Assembly (NCBI GenBank): GCA_020634375.1
Contig: JACKBX010000010.1
Location: 1-64,000, forward strand
DNA length: 64,000 nt
From: Ardenticatenaceae bacterium
Lineage (GTDB): Bacteria; Chloroflexota; Anaerolineae; Promineifilales; Promineifilaceae
Direction of reading: 5' to 3'
Shown here piece after piece: positions 41,332 to 50,393 of the stretch; within the stretch, counting starts at the first letter, position 1; the number at the start of each line of letters is the position of its first letter. The notes under the pieces are model-generated. The model was not told where the DNA came from and made no database searches. It saw only the letters and a list, made by a program, of their open reading frames with translations. Made by a program: the position numbers and the translations under genes.

Positions 41332-41811
41332 TTATTCGGTCACTGGTGAGGATTCCGGCAGCGGCATCTCACCCTGCACCTTTCGCAAACCATTCCGCAC
41401 CACAGCTAGAGAGCGCAAAAGTTCCTCTTCCAACTGAGTCAACTCATTTACCACATACGCATCGGCATCCTGGCGCAGCGCATCGGCATCACGTCGTGCC
41501 CGTTCCAAAATATTATCCGCCCGCTGCTGCGCAGAGGCCGTAATCGCATCCCGCTTCACCAATTCGCCAGCTTCCTGCTTTGCCAGTTCCCGAATCCGTG
41601 CGGCCTCTTCCTTTGCCTGCGCTAAAATGCGATCTTTTTCCGCCTCAATGCGATTTGCCCGTTTCACTTCCTCTGGCACAGCCACCCGCATTTGGTCCAC
41701 AATGTTGTAAATGCGATCTTCATTAACCAATAGATAAGCGCTAAACCATGGCCGAGAGCTTTCGTTCAGTACCTGCTCCAATCGATCAACCAGATGTTGA
41801 ATATCCATCAT
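41332..41811 (-). CDS. coiled-coil protein of unknown function
   Basis: The 159-residue protein is mostly one long charged coiled coil (about residues 45-140, with RILAQAKEEAARIRELAKQEA). It is similar in character to ATP synthase b chains or DivIVA-like proteins but has no membrane helix. The N-terminal 45 residues (QHLVDRLEQVLNESSRPW) are more ordered. It lies between coaD and rpmF and is probably co-transcribed with them. The function is unknown. Confidence 0.75.
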   Translation of the reverse strand: MMDIQHLVDRLEQVLNESSRPWFSAYLLVNEDRIYNIVDQMRVAVPEEVKRANRIEAEKDRILAQAKEEAARIRELAKQEAGELVKRDAITASAQQRADNILERARRDADALRQDADAYVVNELTQLEEELLRSLAVVRNGLRKVQGEMPLPESSPVTE

Positions 41812-41898
41812 ATTTACCTTTCAACCCTGTGAGGCATTCACAACTTTGCCTGCTTCAAAGCGGATAATTGTCTGGCCGGTATTATAGTGGGTAAACAA

Positions 41899-42432
41899 TC
41901 AGTCACGCAACGGAACCGGCCGATTCAACTCTTCCGAACCATGCCCATTAAACCGCGCATACAATGCCTTCGCCACATTAGGCGGAACCATGCTGCTCAC
42001 GTCACCACCCAATGAAGCAATTTCACGCACCGTTGTGCCACTCAAAAACGTATGCATCTCATCGGTGATAAAGTTAATGGTCTCAATGTCTGGATTAAGC
42101 CGCTTATTTGCCAGAGCAATACGAAACTCAAATTCAAAATCCGAAAAAACACGCAACCCACGCACAATGACTTTAGCGCCAACGTCACGAGCAAAGTCTA
42201 CGGTCATGCCGCTGTAGCGCACCACCGAAATATTCTCAGACCCATTCAGCGCTCCCTGAATCATCTGAATGCGCTCTTCCACAGGGAAAATAATGGATTT
42301 AGTTGGACGACTGTGATCGTAAACACCAACAATCAACTCATCAAAAATAGCGGCGGCACGCTGCATCAAGTTAAGATGCCCATAGTGTACGGGATCAAAT
42401 GTGCCGGGGTACAAAGCAGTTCGTTTTGGCAA
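41899..42432 (-). CDS. coaD: phosphopantetheine adenylyltransferase
   Basis: A 177-residue enzyme of coenzyme A synthesis that joins ATP and 4'-phosphopantetheine to dephospho-CoA. It has GTFDPVHYGHLNL (the HxGH site), RGLRVFSDFEFE and LSGTTVREIASLGGDVS. Size is a little over the usual 160 because of a C-terminal tail. Confidence 0.95.
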   Translation of the reverse strand: MPKRTALYPGTFDPVHYGHLNLMQRAAAIFDELIVGVYDHSRPTKSIIFPVEERIQMIQGALNGSENISVVRYSGMTVDFARDVGAKVIVRGLRVFSDFEFEFRIALANKRLNPDIETINFITDEMHTFLSGTTVREIASLGGDVSSMVPPNVAKALYARFNGHGSEELNRPVPLRD

Positions 42433-42484
42433 AACTTATCTCCTAAAAGTCATGATGAAGGATGAGAGATGAACATTCATCTCA

Positions 42485-45025
42485 TTAACTGACGTCTCCG
42501 GCGTGTTCCCAGAAACGGCCGACTTGCTCTCTCAATAACTGATGTTCTGATTGTTCCAGAGCCGGATCAGCGGCGAACAGTTTTTGCGCTTCGGCGCGGG
42601 CCGTTTCCACCATCTCCATATCCAGCAGAGAAGCAAGCTGCAATTCTGGCAGGCCGCTTTGCCGCCGTCCGAAAAATTCGCCGGGGCCGCGAATCTCTAA
42701 ATCCTTTTCTGCCAGCACAAAGCCATCGTTGGTTTGCTCTAATGCTTTGAGCCGCTCCTCCGCATCAGCGGAACTGCTGTCGGCAACGAGGATGCAATAG
42801 GATTGATGCTCGCCGCGCCCCACGCGCCCACGGAATTGGTGCAACTGCGCCAGCCCAAACCGATTGGCGCCCTCAATGAGGATGAGGGTGGCATTGGGCA
42901 CATCCACACCCACTTCAATCACAGAAGTGGCGACAAGGATTTGTGTCTCGCCCTTGTAGAAAGCACGCATGGCGGCTTCTTTTTCGTCGGGGCGCAAACG
43001 GCCGTGCACCAACCCCACGCTCAACTCTGGAAACACCTGCTTTTGCAGCCGTTCATACTCTTCCACGGCCGCCTTCTCATCAATCTTGTCCGACTCCTCC
43101 ACCAACGGGTAAATGACGTAAGCCTGCCGTCCCGCTTCTATCTGGCGGCGCAAAAAGGCGTAAGCGCGTTCCCGCTCGGTGGGCCGCAGCCAGCGCGTCT
43201 TGATCTCCTGGCGACCGGGCGGCATCTCATCCAAAATGGACAACTCCAAATCGCCATACAGCGAAAGTGCCAGCGTGCGCGGGATAGGCGTGGCCGACAT
43301 CACCAGCACATGCGGGTAAAGCTGACCGTCAGCCGTCTCCGCGCCCTTGCTGCGCAGTGCGCCACGCTGATCAACGCCAAAGCGATGCTGCTCGTCAATG
43401 ACCGCCAGCGTCAGGTTATTGAAGGTTACGCCCTCTTGAATGAGCGCGTGTGTGCCGATCACGATCTGGATTTCACCAGAGGTCAACCCGGCATAAATGG
43501 CCTCTTTCTCAGCGGCGGGCGTGCCGCCGGTGAGCAGGGCCATCGTCACGCCCAACGGTTCTAGCTGGCGGCTGAGTCCGCGATAATGCTGCTCGGCGAG
43601 GATTTCGGTGGGGGCCATGAGCGCCGCTTGCGTGCCTGCTTGAACGGCCGTCAACATCGCCGCCGCCGCCACAATCGTTTTGCCCGCGCCCACATCCCCT
43701 TGCAGCAAGCGGTTCATGGGCACAGGGCGGGTGAGGTCAGCTTGAATCTCGCCAATCACACGCTGCTGCGCCGCCGTCAAACTGAAAGGCAGCGCGTCGT
43801 AAAAGGGTTGCAGCGCATCATCGGGAATTTGCAGAGGGATGCCAGTGTTCTCTTGCCAAGTTTGCCGTTTGCCTAACATGCCCAGTTGCAGCAGGAACAA
43901 CTCATCAAACATGAGCCGCCGCCGTGCATGGTGCAGGCTGGCCTGGCTATCGGGAAAGTGAATTTGCTCAACGGCCTGGGGCAGGCTGTAAAGATTCTGG
44001 CTAGTGCGCACGCTGCGGGGCAGTGGTTCGGGGATGCGCTGTGCCCATTGGGAAACGGCCGTGCGCATAATCTCGCGCATTTTATTGCCATTCAAGCCCT
44101 GCGTCAGCGGGTAAACCGGCACAATGCGCCGTGTGCGCAGCGGATCAAGTTCTAACGCTTCCCAATCAGGCGAGGGCATGACCAGCCGCCCTAAAAATTG
44201 GTCGATTTTACCGCTGAGGACAATTTGCATACCGGCCTTCAGCTTATCGGGGAGCCAGGGTTGGTTAAACCAGGTGGCCTGAATGCTGCCCGTGCCATCG
44301 CTGACGACGGTCTGCACCATGACTTGATTGGTGCGTGTACGCCGCGCCCGCGTCTCCCAAATGGTGCCAATGACGGTGACTTGATCGCCGTAGCGCAGTT
44401 GGTTGATCGGTTTGAGCAGGGTGTAATCATCGTAGCGGCGAGGGAAGATGGTGAGTAAATCGTCAATGGTTTCCGCGCCCAGTTTGCTCAACCGCTCGGC
44501 GATGGCAGGGCCAACGCCATGCAGTGCGGTGACGGATTGAGCCAGCCCCGCAGGATCGGGTTCGGTGGTGGGTTCTTGTGGCCGGGCGGGGGGAATTTCT
44601 TCGACTTGTTCATCCTCGTCATCCGCCTCTTCGTCTGCTGGTTGGGCAGGTGGCGGTGTTTCGACTGGCTTTTGCACGGCCGTTTGCTTTGGCTGTGGTT
44701 TGCGGCGTTCACGCTTGGCGGGTTTGTCCGGTTCTGGCTGTGGCACGGTCTGGCCTACACGCCCTTCACGCTTTTGCAGTCCATCCAACAATGTTTGCAC
44801 CGCTTTCGCTCGCGCTTCTGTGCCAGGGAGACGGCCGTATTCCATTAACAAATCAACCGCCTGCTCCACAAAAGCCTGATCCAATTCATCAACGGCCGCC
44901 TCTCGCGCCTGTTCCACCCAATACACGGCAAACTGGCGAATACCACCAACCACCGCCTTGTTTTTGTATCCTTGCTTTACTTCCAGGTTCAAAACCCGTT
45001 CTAGTCGTTTGAAGATTCGTTGCAT
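42485..45025 (-). CDS. recG: ATP-dependent DNA helicase RecG
   Basis: The 846-residue fork-remodelling helicase has an OB-fold wedge domain (YGDQVTVIGTIWETRARRTR), Walker A LLQGDVGAGKT, the DEQH box in AVIDEQHRFGV, and helicase C motifs (GLVHGRLRPDEKEAAMRAF, ATSVIEVGVDVPNAT, QLHQFRGRVGRG). The N-terminal 160 residues are an extra Lys/Pro/Glu-rich extension, as in many non-proteobacterial RecG, followed by a helix-hairpin-helix-like LHGVGPAIAERLSKLG. Several ACGGCCGT copies are present. Confidence 0.95.
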   Translation of the reverse strand: MQRIFKRLERVLNLEVKQGYKNKAVVGGIRQFAVYWVEQAREAAVDELDQAFVEQAVDLLMEYGRLPGTEARAKAVQTLLDGLQKREGRVGQTVPQPEPDKPAKRERRKPQPKQTAVQKPVETPPPAQPADEEADDEDEQVEEIPPARPQEPTTEPDPAGLAQSVTALHGVGPAIAERLSKLGAETIDDLLTIFPRRYDDYTLLKPINQLRYGDQVTVIGTIWETRARRTRTNQVMVQTVVSDGTGSIQATWFNQPWLPDKLKAGMQIVLSGKIDQFLGRLVMPSPDWEALELDPLRTRRIVPVYPLTQGLNGNKMREIMRTAVSQWAQRIPEPLPRSVRTSQNLYSLPQAVEQIHFPDSQASLHHARRRLMFDELFLLQLGMLGKRQTWQENTGIPLQIPDDALQPFYDALPFSLTAAQQRVIGEIQADLTRPVPMNRLLQGDVGAGKTIVAAAAMLTAVQAGTQAALMAPTEILAEQHYRGLSRQLEPLGVTMALLTGGTPAAEKEAIYAGLTSGEIQIVIGTHALIQEGVTFNNLTLAVIDEQHRFGVDQRGALRSKGAETADGQLYPHVLVMSATPIPRTLALSLYGDLELSILDEMPPGRQEIKTRWLRPTERERAYAFLRRQIEAGRQAYVIYPLVEESDKIDEKAAVEEYERLQKQVFPELSVGLVHGRLRPDEKEAAMRAFYKGETQILVATSVIEVGVDVPNATLILIEGANRFGLAQLHQFRGRVGRGEHQSYCILVADSSSADAEERLKALEQTNDGFVLAEKDLEIRGPGEFFGRRQSGLPELQLASLLDMEMVETARAEAQKLFAADPALEQSEHQLLREQVGRFWEHAGDVS

Positions 45026-45044
45026 AGTTAATCCAAATCAAGAC

Positions 45045-45098
45045 GTGAAATGTGAAGCGTGAAACGTAAAATTTCACGTTTCACGCTTCACGTTTCAC
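45045..45098. repeat. 23-bp inverted repeat of GTGAAACGT words
   Basis: Arms 45045-45067 and 45076-45098 match in 22 of 23 places. Each arm is built of three GTGAA(A/G)(C/T)GT-like words. The second arm covers the last codons and stop of the degV gene, so the protein ends in repeat-encoded residues (SET). Confidence 0.8.
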
Positions 45099-45948
45099 TT
45101 TTTACAATACAGGCAAAGCCCACCGCACCCAATCCCAAATGTGTGCCAATGGCCGGCGTAATTTCTAAAATAAGCGGTGGCTGTTCCACGGGGAACAGGT
45201 GTGCTGCCATTTCGTATAAGTCAGCTGCGGCCTGTGCTGCATGAACGTGAATAACAGCCAATTTGGTGAAGGGGCGTAGTTCTTCCACCAGGTTCAGAAC
45301 GTGTTGACGCGCCCGTTTGTATGTGCGCACTTTCGCTTGTACAGAAATGATGCCCTGGCGAATCATCATCACTGGCTTGATTTGCAGCAGTGAGCCGATG
45401 CCAAATTCAGCCCAATTGACACGCCCGCTGCGGCGCAGCGACTCTAATGTTTCGATAATGCCAAAGACGTAGGTGTGGGACACGGCCGTTTCCAACATCG
45501 CCACGATTTCTGCGACAGATTGTCCGGCAGCGGCAGCTTCGGCGGCCTGCATGATGAGCAGCCCGCTGCCCGCCGTAATTTGCTGCGAATCAAACAGGGT
45601 GACAGGGGCACTGTTAGCAGCCTCCGCGCCCAATCGTGCCGCGTTGATGACATTGCTCAAGTTGGCGGCAACGTGAATGGAGAGGATGGCGCTGGCCCCT
45701 TCGACGGTGATCTGCTCGTAAACGGCCGTAAATGCCCCCACTGCGGGAGCGGCTGTGGTCGGATACGTGGGGTAACTGTACAAATTCTCGTAAAATTGCT
45801 CGCGGGAAATATCGCGCCCTTCCAGATAGCTTTCTGTTCCCACGTTCAGGTATACCGGCACCACGGTAATGCCATAAGCTGCCACAAGATCGGCGGGCAA
45901 ATCACAGGTGCTGTCTGTCACAATGCGAATGGTCATATTCGCCGTCAC
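45088..45948 (-). CDS. DegV-family fatty-acid-binding protein (FakB-like)
   Basis: A 286-residue DegV protein with IVTDSTCDLPADL, TTAAPAVGAFTAVYE, SIHVAANLSNV and the C-terminal ITPAIGTHLGLGAVG. DegV/FakB proteins bind a fatty acid and present it to FakA for phosphorylation. The preceding gene is FakA-like and overlaps by four bases, which supports a FakAB pair. The start is GTG 45948 (overlap) or ATG 45936. Confidence 0.9.
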   Translation of the reverse strand: MTANMTIRIVTDSTCDLPADLVAAYGITVVPVYLNVGTESYLEGRDISREQFYENLYSYPTYPTTAAPAVGAFTAVYEQITVEGASAILSIHVAANLSNVINAARLGAEAANSAPVTLFDSQQITAGSGLLIMQAAEAAAAGQSVAEIVAMLETAVSHTYVFGIIETLESLRRSGRVNWAEFGIGSLLQIKPVMMIRQGIISVQAKVRTYKRARQHVLNLVEELRPFTKLAVIHVHAAQAAADLYEMAAHLFPVEQPPLILEITPAIGTHLGLGAVGFACIVKSET

Positions 45949-47624
45949 TCAGCGCCCAAAATATAGTAGTAATAGGGTTGGCCGCCAGGCAGCACTTCTA
46001 CTTCCACATCCGGGAACAGGCTCTCAATTTGCGCGGCCATCTCGTCGGCCTGTTCGGGCGTCACATCGGCCCCGTAGTACAGGGAGATGATTTCGCGCTC
46101 GTCCATTTCCATGCCATCCAACACAGCCGACAACACGCCAGAAATATCGGGGCCGGATGCGTAGAGACGGCCGTCTACCATGCCAATGATCTCCCCTTCC
46201 GTCACATCCACCCCATCCAACGTCACCGAACGGGTTGCCGTCGTAATTTCGCCCGTCGCCACCTGCTGCGAAGCCAATTTCATCGCTTCCGCCACACCAC
46301 CCAGGTCGCCGTCCGGGTTCAGCGCTAACATGGCGCTAATGCCTTGCGGCGCAGTGCGTGTGGGCACAACGGCTACATGTTTCGGGCTGAGGTCACGCGC
46401 CGCTTCCGCCGCCAAAATGATGTTTTTGTTGTTGGGCAAAATAATGACTTTATCGGTGGGCACATCCTGAATCGCCTGGAAAATCTCTTCTGTGCTGGGG
46501 TTGTTGGTTTGCCCCCCAGAAACGATGAAGGCCGCCCGCAAACTACGGAACACTTGCGCCAGCCCATCCCCAGCCGCCACGGCGACCACCGCTACCTGTC
46601 CCGGCTCCACAGCTACTTCTGGAAGGGGAGGAACGGCCGTTGCCGACCCATTCGCCTGAATAATCTCCTCCATCTGCAACTGCATATTCTCGACCACCAC
46701 ATCTGTAATCTTGCCCAGGCTGATGCCATAACTGAGCGGTTCACCGGGGTTTTTAACATGAATATGAACTTTGATCGTCGTTTCGTCACCGACGACGACA
46801 GTAGAATCGCCCATTGCATCAATGGCAGCACGCACTTCCAATACATTCAGGTTTTCACCCATCAGAATGAACTGCACGTCGTAGGGATTTTCGATCTGTC
46901 CATCTTCCGGAGCGGCTAAGGCTTGGGCAGGAGCTGTTTCAACGGCCGTGCGCGTCATTTGCGCAGCCTGTGCCAGATTCAATTGCCCATTCACATAGCG
47001 CAACATCCCTTCAAAAATGAAGACCAGTCCTTGCCCACCAGAATCCACCACGCCTGCCTGCTTGAGAATGGGCAGCAATTCTGGGGTACGCTCCAACGCT
47101 TGTTGGCAGCGTTCCAACACACGCTCCATCACGAAGCGTAAATCCCGGCTCTTCTTGGCCGCATCAGCAGCTTCCTCCGCCCCTTCACGAATGACGGTGA
47201 GAATCGTGCCTTCAACCGGACGCATCACGCCGTTATAAGCCGTGTTGGACGCTTCTTGAATAGCTTCCGCCAAATCATTAGCGTCGAACGTTTCTTTGTC
47301 TTGCAACCTGCGGGCCAACCCGCGCAAAATCTGGCTGAGGATGACGCCGGAGTTGCCCCGTGCCCCCATCAGAGCGCCGTGCGAGAGGGCTTTTGCCATC
47401 TTGCCCACATGGGATTCTTCGCTATTTTGGATACGGCCGTATGCCGAGCGCATCGTCAGCAGCATATTCGTTCCTGTATCCCCATCTGGCACAGGGAAGA
47501 CGTTCAACTCATTCACAATTTGGCTGTTATGCTCCAGCCACAACATACCGGCTTGTGCTAATTTCCGTAATTGCTGTCCGTTACATTGCAGCCATTTGGG
47601 TGGTGGTGGTGTCTGTTCGGTCAC
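45945..47624 (-). CDS. DAK2-domain kinase (FakA/YloV-like)
   Basis: The 559-residue protein has an N-terminal DAK2 kinase domain with the ATP/Mg motif NVFPVPDGDTGTNML and GARGNSGVILSQILRG. A middle domain and the DAK1-like C-terminal domain (IILPNNKNIILAAEAA, VVPTRTAPQGISAMLA) follow. FakA phosphorylates fatty acids bound to FakB. It lies downstream of an Asp23 gene, the conserved yloU-yloV order of Gram-positive bacteria. Confidence 0.93.
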   Translation of the reverse strand: MTEQTPPPPKWLQCNGQQLRKLAQAGMLWLEHNSQIVNELNVFPVPDGDTGTNMLLTMRSAYGRIQNSEESHVGKMAKALSHGALMGARGNSGVILSQILRGLARRLQDKETFDANDLAEAIQEASNTAYNGVMRPVEGTILTVIREGAEEAADAAKKSRDLRFVMERVLERCQQALERTPELLPILKQAGVVDSGGQGLVFIFEGMLRYVNGQLNLAQAAQMTRTAVETAPAQALAAPEDGQIENPYDVQFILMGENLNVLEVRAAIDAMGDSTVVVGDETTIKVHIHVKNPGEPLSYGISLGKITDVVVENMQLQMEEIIQANGSATAVPPLPEVAVEPGQVAVVAVAAGDGLAQVFRSLRAAFIVSGGQTNNPSTEEIFQAIQDVPTDKVIILPNNKNIILAAEAARDLSPKHVAVVPTRTAPQGISAMLALNPDGDLGGVAEAMKLASQQVATGEITTATRSVTLDGVDVTEGEIIGMVDGRLYASGPDISGVLSAVLDGMEMDEREIISLYYGADVTPEQADEMAAQIESLFPDVEVEVLPGGQPYYYYILGAE

Positions 47625-47653
47625 AAAATCGTCTCTCCAGATAATATCATCTG

Positions 47654-47691
47654 CGCGAAACGTGAAGCGTAAAAAGCCTGCCCCGTTTCGC
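47654..47691. repeat. CGCGAAACG inverted repeat
   Basis: CGCGAAACG (47654-47662) pairs with CGTTTCGCG (47683-47691). Adjacent GTGAAGCGT and CGCTTCAC words link it to the repeats at 37823 and 45045. It lies between fakA and the upstream Asp23 gene. Confidence 0.7.
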
Positions 47692-47702
47692 GCTTCACAT
47701 CT

Positions 47703-48056
47703 CTATTTCTTACTCTGCCGCAGTCCCTGCACATACACATTCACGGCATGTACTGGCAGTCCAAGGGATTTTTCCACATGAAATTTGACCGTATTCTGAA
47801 TACTTTCGGCTACGGCACGAATGCGCACGCCATATTCCACGATCACGTATACGTCAATGGTAATCTCGTCATTCTCAAAGGAAACTTCGATGCCGCGCTT
47901 GCTGTCACGCGAGAGCAGATTGGCAATGCCGTTTACCAAATTCTTGCTGGACATCCCTACCACGCCATAGCATTGATTAATGGCACGGCTGGCAACGGTT
48001 GTTACCGTTGTTTCAGAAATATCAATCGTTCCTAGCGATTCATCTTTTGTGGGCAT
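47703..48056 (-). CDS. Asp23/Gls24 family protein (second of two)
   Basis: The 117-residue YloU-like protein has the pattern LGTIDISETTVTTVASRAINQCYGVVGM ... ITIDVYVIVEYGVRIRAVAESIQNTVKFHVEKSLGLPVHAVNVYVQGLR. It is the first gene of the fakA-fakB unit and divergent from rpmB, the classic rpmB/yloU/yloV layout. Confidence 0.92.
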   Translation of the reverse strand: MPTKDESLGTIDISETTVTTVASRAINQCYGVVGMSSKNLVNGIANLLSRDSKRGIEVSFENDEITIDVYVIVEYGVRIRAVAESIQNTVKFHVEKSLGLPVHAVNVYVQGLRQSKK

Positions 48057-48128
48057 AGTTACTCCATGGGAATATTTTGCACAAAAAAAGTTCCTTGTTA
48101 TAATTTTGGGCGCTTAGATTAAAAAGTG

Positions 48129-48157
48129 AGCGACCACCCATTGGTCGCTTTTAATTT
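48129..48157 (+). terminator. hairpin with T-rich tail in front of rpmB
   Basis: AGCGACCA (48129-48136) pairs with TGGTCGCT (48142-48149) around CCCAT and is followed by TTTAATTT. Its place 27 bases before rpmB makes it a possible attenuator or protein-binding leader of L28. Confidence 0.55.
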
Positions 48158-48175
48158 GTCAGGGTAGGTGAAATT

Positions 48176-48355
48176 ATGGCTAAATGTGAAATTTGTGGCA
48201 AGGGGCCAAGATCAGGACAGAATGTGAGCTTTTCGCAAAAGAAAACAAAACGCTTGTTTCGGCCCAATATTCAGCGGGCGACCTTTTATGAAAACGGCCG
48301 TAAAACACGCAAATATGTGTGTACTCGCTGCTTAAAAACATCAGCAAAAAGCTAA
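48176..48355 (+). CDS. rpmB: 50S ribosomal protein L28
   Basis: A 59-residue L28 with start AKCEICGKGPRSGQNVSFSQKKTKR and two Cys pairs (CEIC near the start, CTRC near the end) for zinc. AGGTG lies upstream of ATG 48176. ACGGCCGT encodes NGR within it. It is divergent from the Asp23/fakA genes. Confidence 0.94.
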   Translation: MAKCEICGKGPRSGQNVSFSQKKTKRLFRPNIQRATFYENGRKTRKYVCTRCLKTSAKS

Positions 48356-48393
48356 ACTATTTTGTTAAGCGCCCTGCTTTGCAGGTTCTCGTA

Positions 48394-48419
48394 GGTCAGC
48401 CAATTTGGCTGGCCTTTTT
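48394..48419 (+). terminator. rho-independent terminator of rpmB
   Basis: GGTCAGCCA (48394-48402) pairs with TGGCTGGCC (48406-48414), one G-U pair, followed by five Ts. Confidence 0.85.
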
Positions 48420-48498
48420 ATTTTCCCTGACAACACAACAGGATTCACAGCCTCTCTGCAAATCCTGCCGTTTGCGAACCCCAATCATATCCTATTTT

Positions 48499-49440
48499 CT
48501 AAATGAGGGTAGTTAGAAGAACATGACGCGCCCCAGCTTGAAGAAGGGCCTGGCGAACGGCCGTTTCCGTCTCCATTGTCACCAGGGCAATCATATTTCC
48601 GCCCCATCCCGCCCCACTCAGCTTTGCGCCCAACGCGCCCGCCTGCTGCGCTGCCTGCACCAACCGATCCAGTTCCAAACTCGAAACCGTCATCGTTTGC
48701 AAGACTTGATGATTGCGTGTCATCAATTGTCCAATCTCCGGCAAATCGCCGCGTTCAATCGCCTGCCGCGCCGCTACCGCAATTTCACCGCAAGTCGAAA
48801 AAAGTGCTTCAAACTGTGAAGGGTCTGCCTCCCACTGCCGCCGCACATCGCCCACGACCAGTTTTGTGCTGCTGCTCACACCGGTATCGGCTACCAACAA
48901 CCGCAGCAGCGTGCCAACAGCAAATGGTTCGATCAGATTTTGCGGTTGACGACGCACAAAATAAACCGGACGTTCGTATGCGACCACCGTATTATCAATG
49001 CCGCTGGGTGTGCCGTGATGAATTTTCTCTACCTCATACGTCAGTGCGGAGATTTGTTCATCGGTAAGCAGGTACGGCAAATCCAGGTACTGCGCCAGCG
49101 CACGCAAGATAGCGGCGGTGATGGCCGCGCCGCTGCCCAATCCGCTGGCAATGGGTATTTGGCTGCTAACGGTCACAATCATATCTGGCCACTGCGCAAT
49201 GTTCGCGGCACGCTGTATTTGATGTATCGCCGCTGCCAATGGATCATCGGGCACAGCCTCTTGCAAGCTGGCGCTCATGCCCAGGTCTGGGGCAATGAGT
49301 TGTACACCGGATTGGGGATTGGGCTGGATGACGGCCGTTGCCCTTAACTGTGAAAGTGGAACCGCGATGGCAGGACGGCCGTACACCACCGCATGTTCGC
49401 CAAACAAAATAATTTTGCCAGGAGCTGACGCTTCAACCAT
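48499..49440 (-). CDS. mvk: mevalonate kinase
   Basis: The 313-residue GHMP kinase has APGKIILFGEHAVVYGRPAIA at the start, the phosphate loop PIASGLGSGAAITAAI and motif 3 LGAKLSGAGWGGNM. It phosphorylates mevalonate in the mevalonate route to isoprenoids, used by several Chloroflexota instead of the MEP route. The next gene on the strand, a UbiA prenyltransferase, uses an isoprenoid substrate, which fits a lipid-carrier cluster. Confidence 0.92.
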   Translation of the reverse strand: MVEASAPGKIILFGEHAVVYGRPAIAVPLSQLRATAVIQPNPQSGVQLIAPDLGMSASLQEAVPDDPLAAAIHQIQRAANIAQWPDMIVTVSSQIPIASGLGSGAAITAAILRALAQYLDLPYLLTDEQISALTYEVEKIHHGTPSGIDNTVVAYERPVYFVRRQPQNLIEPFAVGTLLRLLVADTGVSSSTKLVVGDVRRQWEADPSQFEALFSTCGEIAVAARQAIERGDLPEIGQLMTRNHQVLQTMTVSSLELDRLVQAAQQAGALGAKLSGAGWGGNMIALVTMETETAVRQALLQAGARHVLLTTLI

Positions 49441-49443
49441 GAA

Positions 49444-50316
49444 TCAAACCAAAATGTAAAGCGCAACAAACACCATCACGCCAAACAACACCACTGACGC
49501 TTGCAATGGGCGGTCACGCAGCAAAATTTCCTCCGGCGCACCACCCTCCCCGCGAATGTGGATCAGGTAAAGGTAACGGAAAATACCATATATCAAAAAG
49601 GGAATGGTCAGCATCATGGTGTGATTGGCAGGAAGCCCTTCCGCCAGAAACGTGTACAGGCTATAAGCGACAATGGCGCTGGTGGTCACAATCCCCAACA
49701 GACGGTCGATCAACTCCAGGCTGTACTCTTCCAAAATGGCGCGGTGACTGCCAGCCCCGGCCCCCAACAACACCAACTCCTGCCGCCGCTTGCCCAAAGC
49801 CATAAACAAGGCCAAGAAACCGCCGAAAATGTAGAGCCAGGGGGAAAATCGTTCCACTTCGATAATGGCAACGCCAGCGGCGATGCGCAGCACAAACCCT
49901 GTCGCCACAATGGAAACGTCAATGAGTACGACGTGCTTCAGGCGGAATGTATAGGCGATTTGCATCAAAAGATAGGAGAGTAAAATGAGGCCAAACTGTA
50001 TGTCGATGAGAAGCCCTGCTGTCAGGCTGCCCAGGGCAAACAGTACGGCCGCCACACGGGCCACGTTGGGGTCTAACTGGCCGGAGGGTAACGGCCGTTT
50101 CCGTTTCGTAGGGTGCTGCCGGTCACTCTCAATATCCGCCAGGTCATTCATGATATAAACCGCGCTGGACATCAGGCAAAGCAACAAAAAAGCCAACGTC
50201 ACATGCAGCAAGCTAGGCAAATGAGTCAATTTGCTATCAAAAAACAGTGCCACATATACAAAGCCATTTTTCGGCCATTGGCGTGGCCGCATCGTCTTTA
50301 AGAGGCCAATCAGCAC
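49444..50316 (-). CDS. UbiA prenyltransferase, decaprenyl-phosphate phosphoribosyltransferase-like
   Basis: The 290-residue membrane protein has about nine helices and the signature NDLADIESDRQHPTKRKRP, close to that of DPPR synthase (Rv3806c type), and a second Asp-rich site before VSIVATGFVLR. It would transfer 5-phosphoribose-1-diphosphate onto a polyprenyl phosphate, the first step to a lipid-linked arabinose or ribose donor. GTG 50316 is chosen because AAGGAG precedes it at the right spacing; the longer frame to 50532 crosses a terminator. The stop is three bases from mevalonate kinase. Confidence 0.85.
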   Translation of the reverse strand: MLIGLLKTMRPRQWPKNGFVYVALFFDSKLTHLPSLLHVTLAFLLLCLMSSAVYIMNDLADIESDRQHPTKRKRPLPSGQLDPNVARVAAVLFALGSLTAGLLIDIQFGLILLSYLLMQIAYTFRLKHVVLIDVSIVATGFVLRIAAGVAIIEVERFSPWLYIFGGFLALFMALGKRRQELVLLGAGAGSHRAILEEYSLELIDRLLGIVTTSAIVAYSLYTFLAEGLPANHTMMLTIPFLIYGIFRYLYLIHIRGEGGAPEEILLRDRPLQASVVLFGVMVFVALYILV

Positions 50317-50336
50317 AACACGCTCCTTTCCGTAAC

Positions 50337-50364
50337 AAAAAAGCCCGGCAACCGGTTGCCGGGC
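50337..50364 (-). terminator. rho-independent terminator of the V4R gene
   Basis: The perfect palindrome GCCCGGCAACC/GGTTGCCGGGC (50343-50364) is followed on the minus strand by six Ts (plus-strand A-run 50337-50342). Confidence 0.88.
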
Positions 50365-50393
50365 CACAACAGCCTTACGATATCGAAAGCTGA

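Noticed and set aside
49506..49983. Plus-strand frames opposite the UbiA gene
   Set aside because: Antisense shadows; the UbiA signature and membrane helices are clear on the minus strand.
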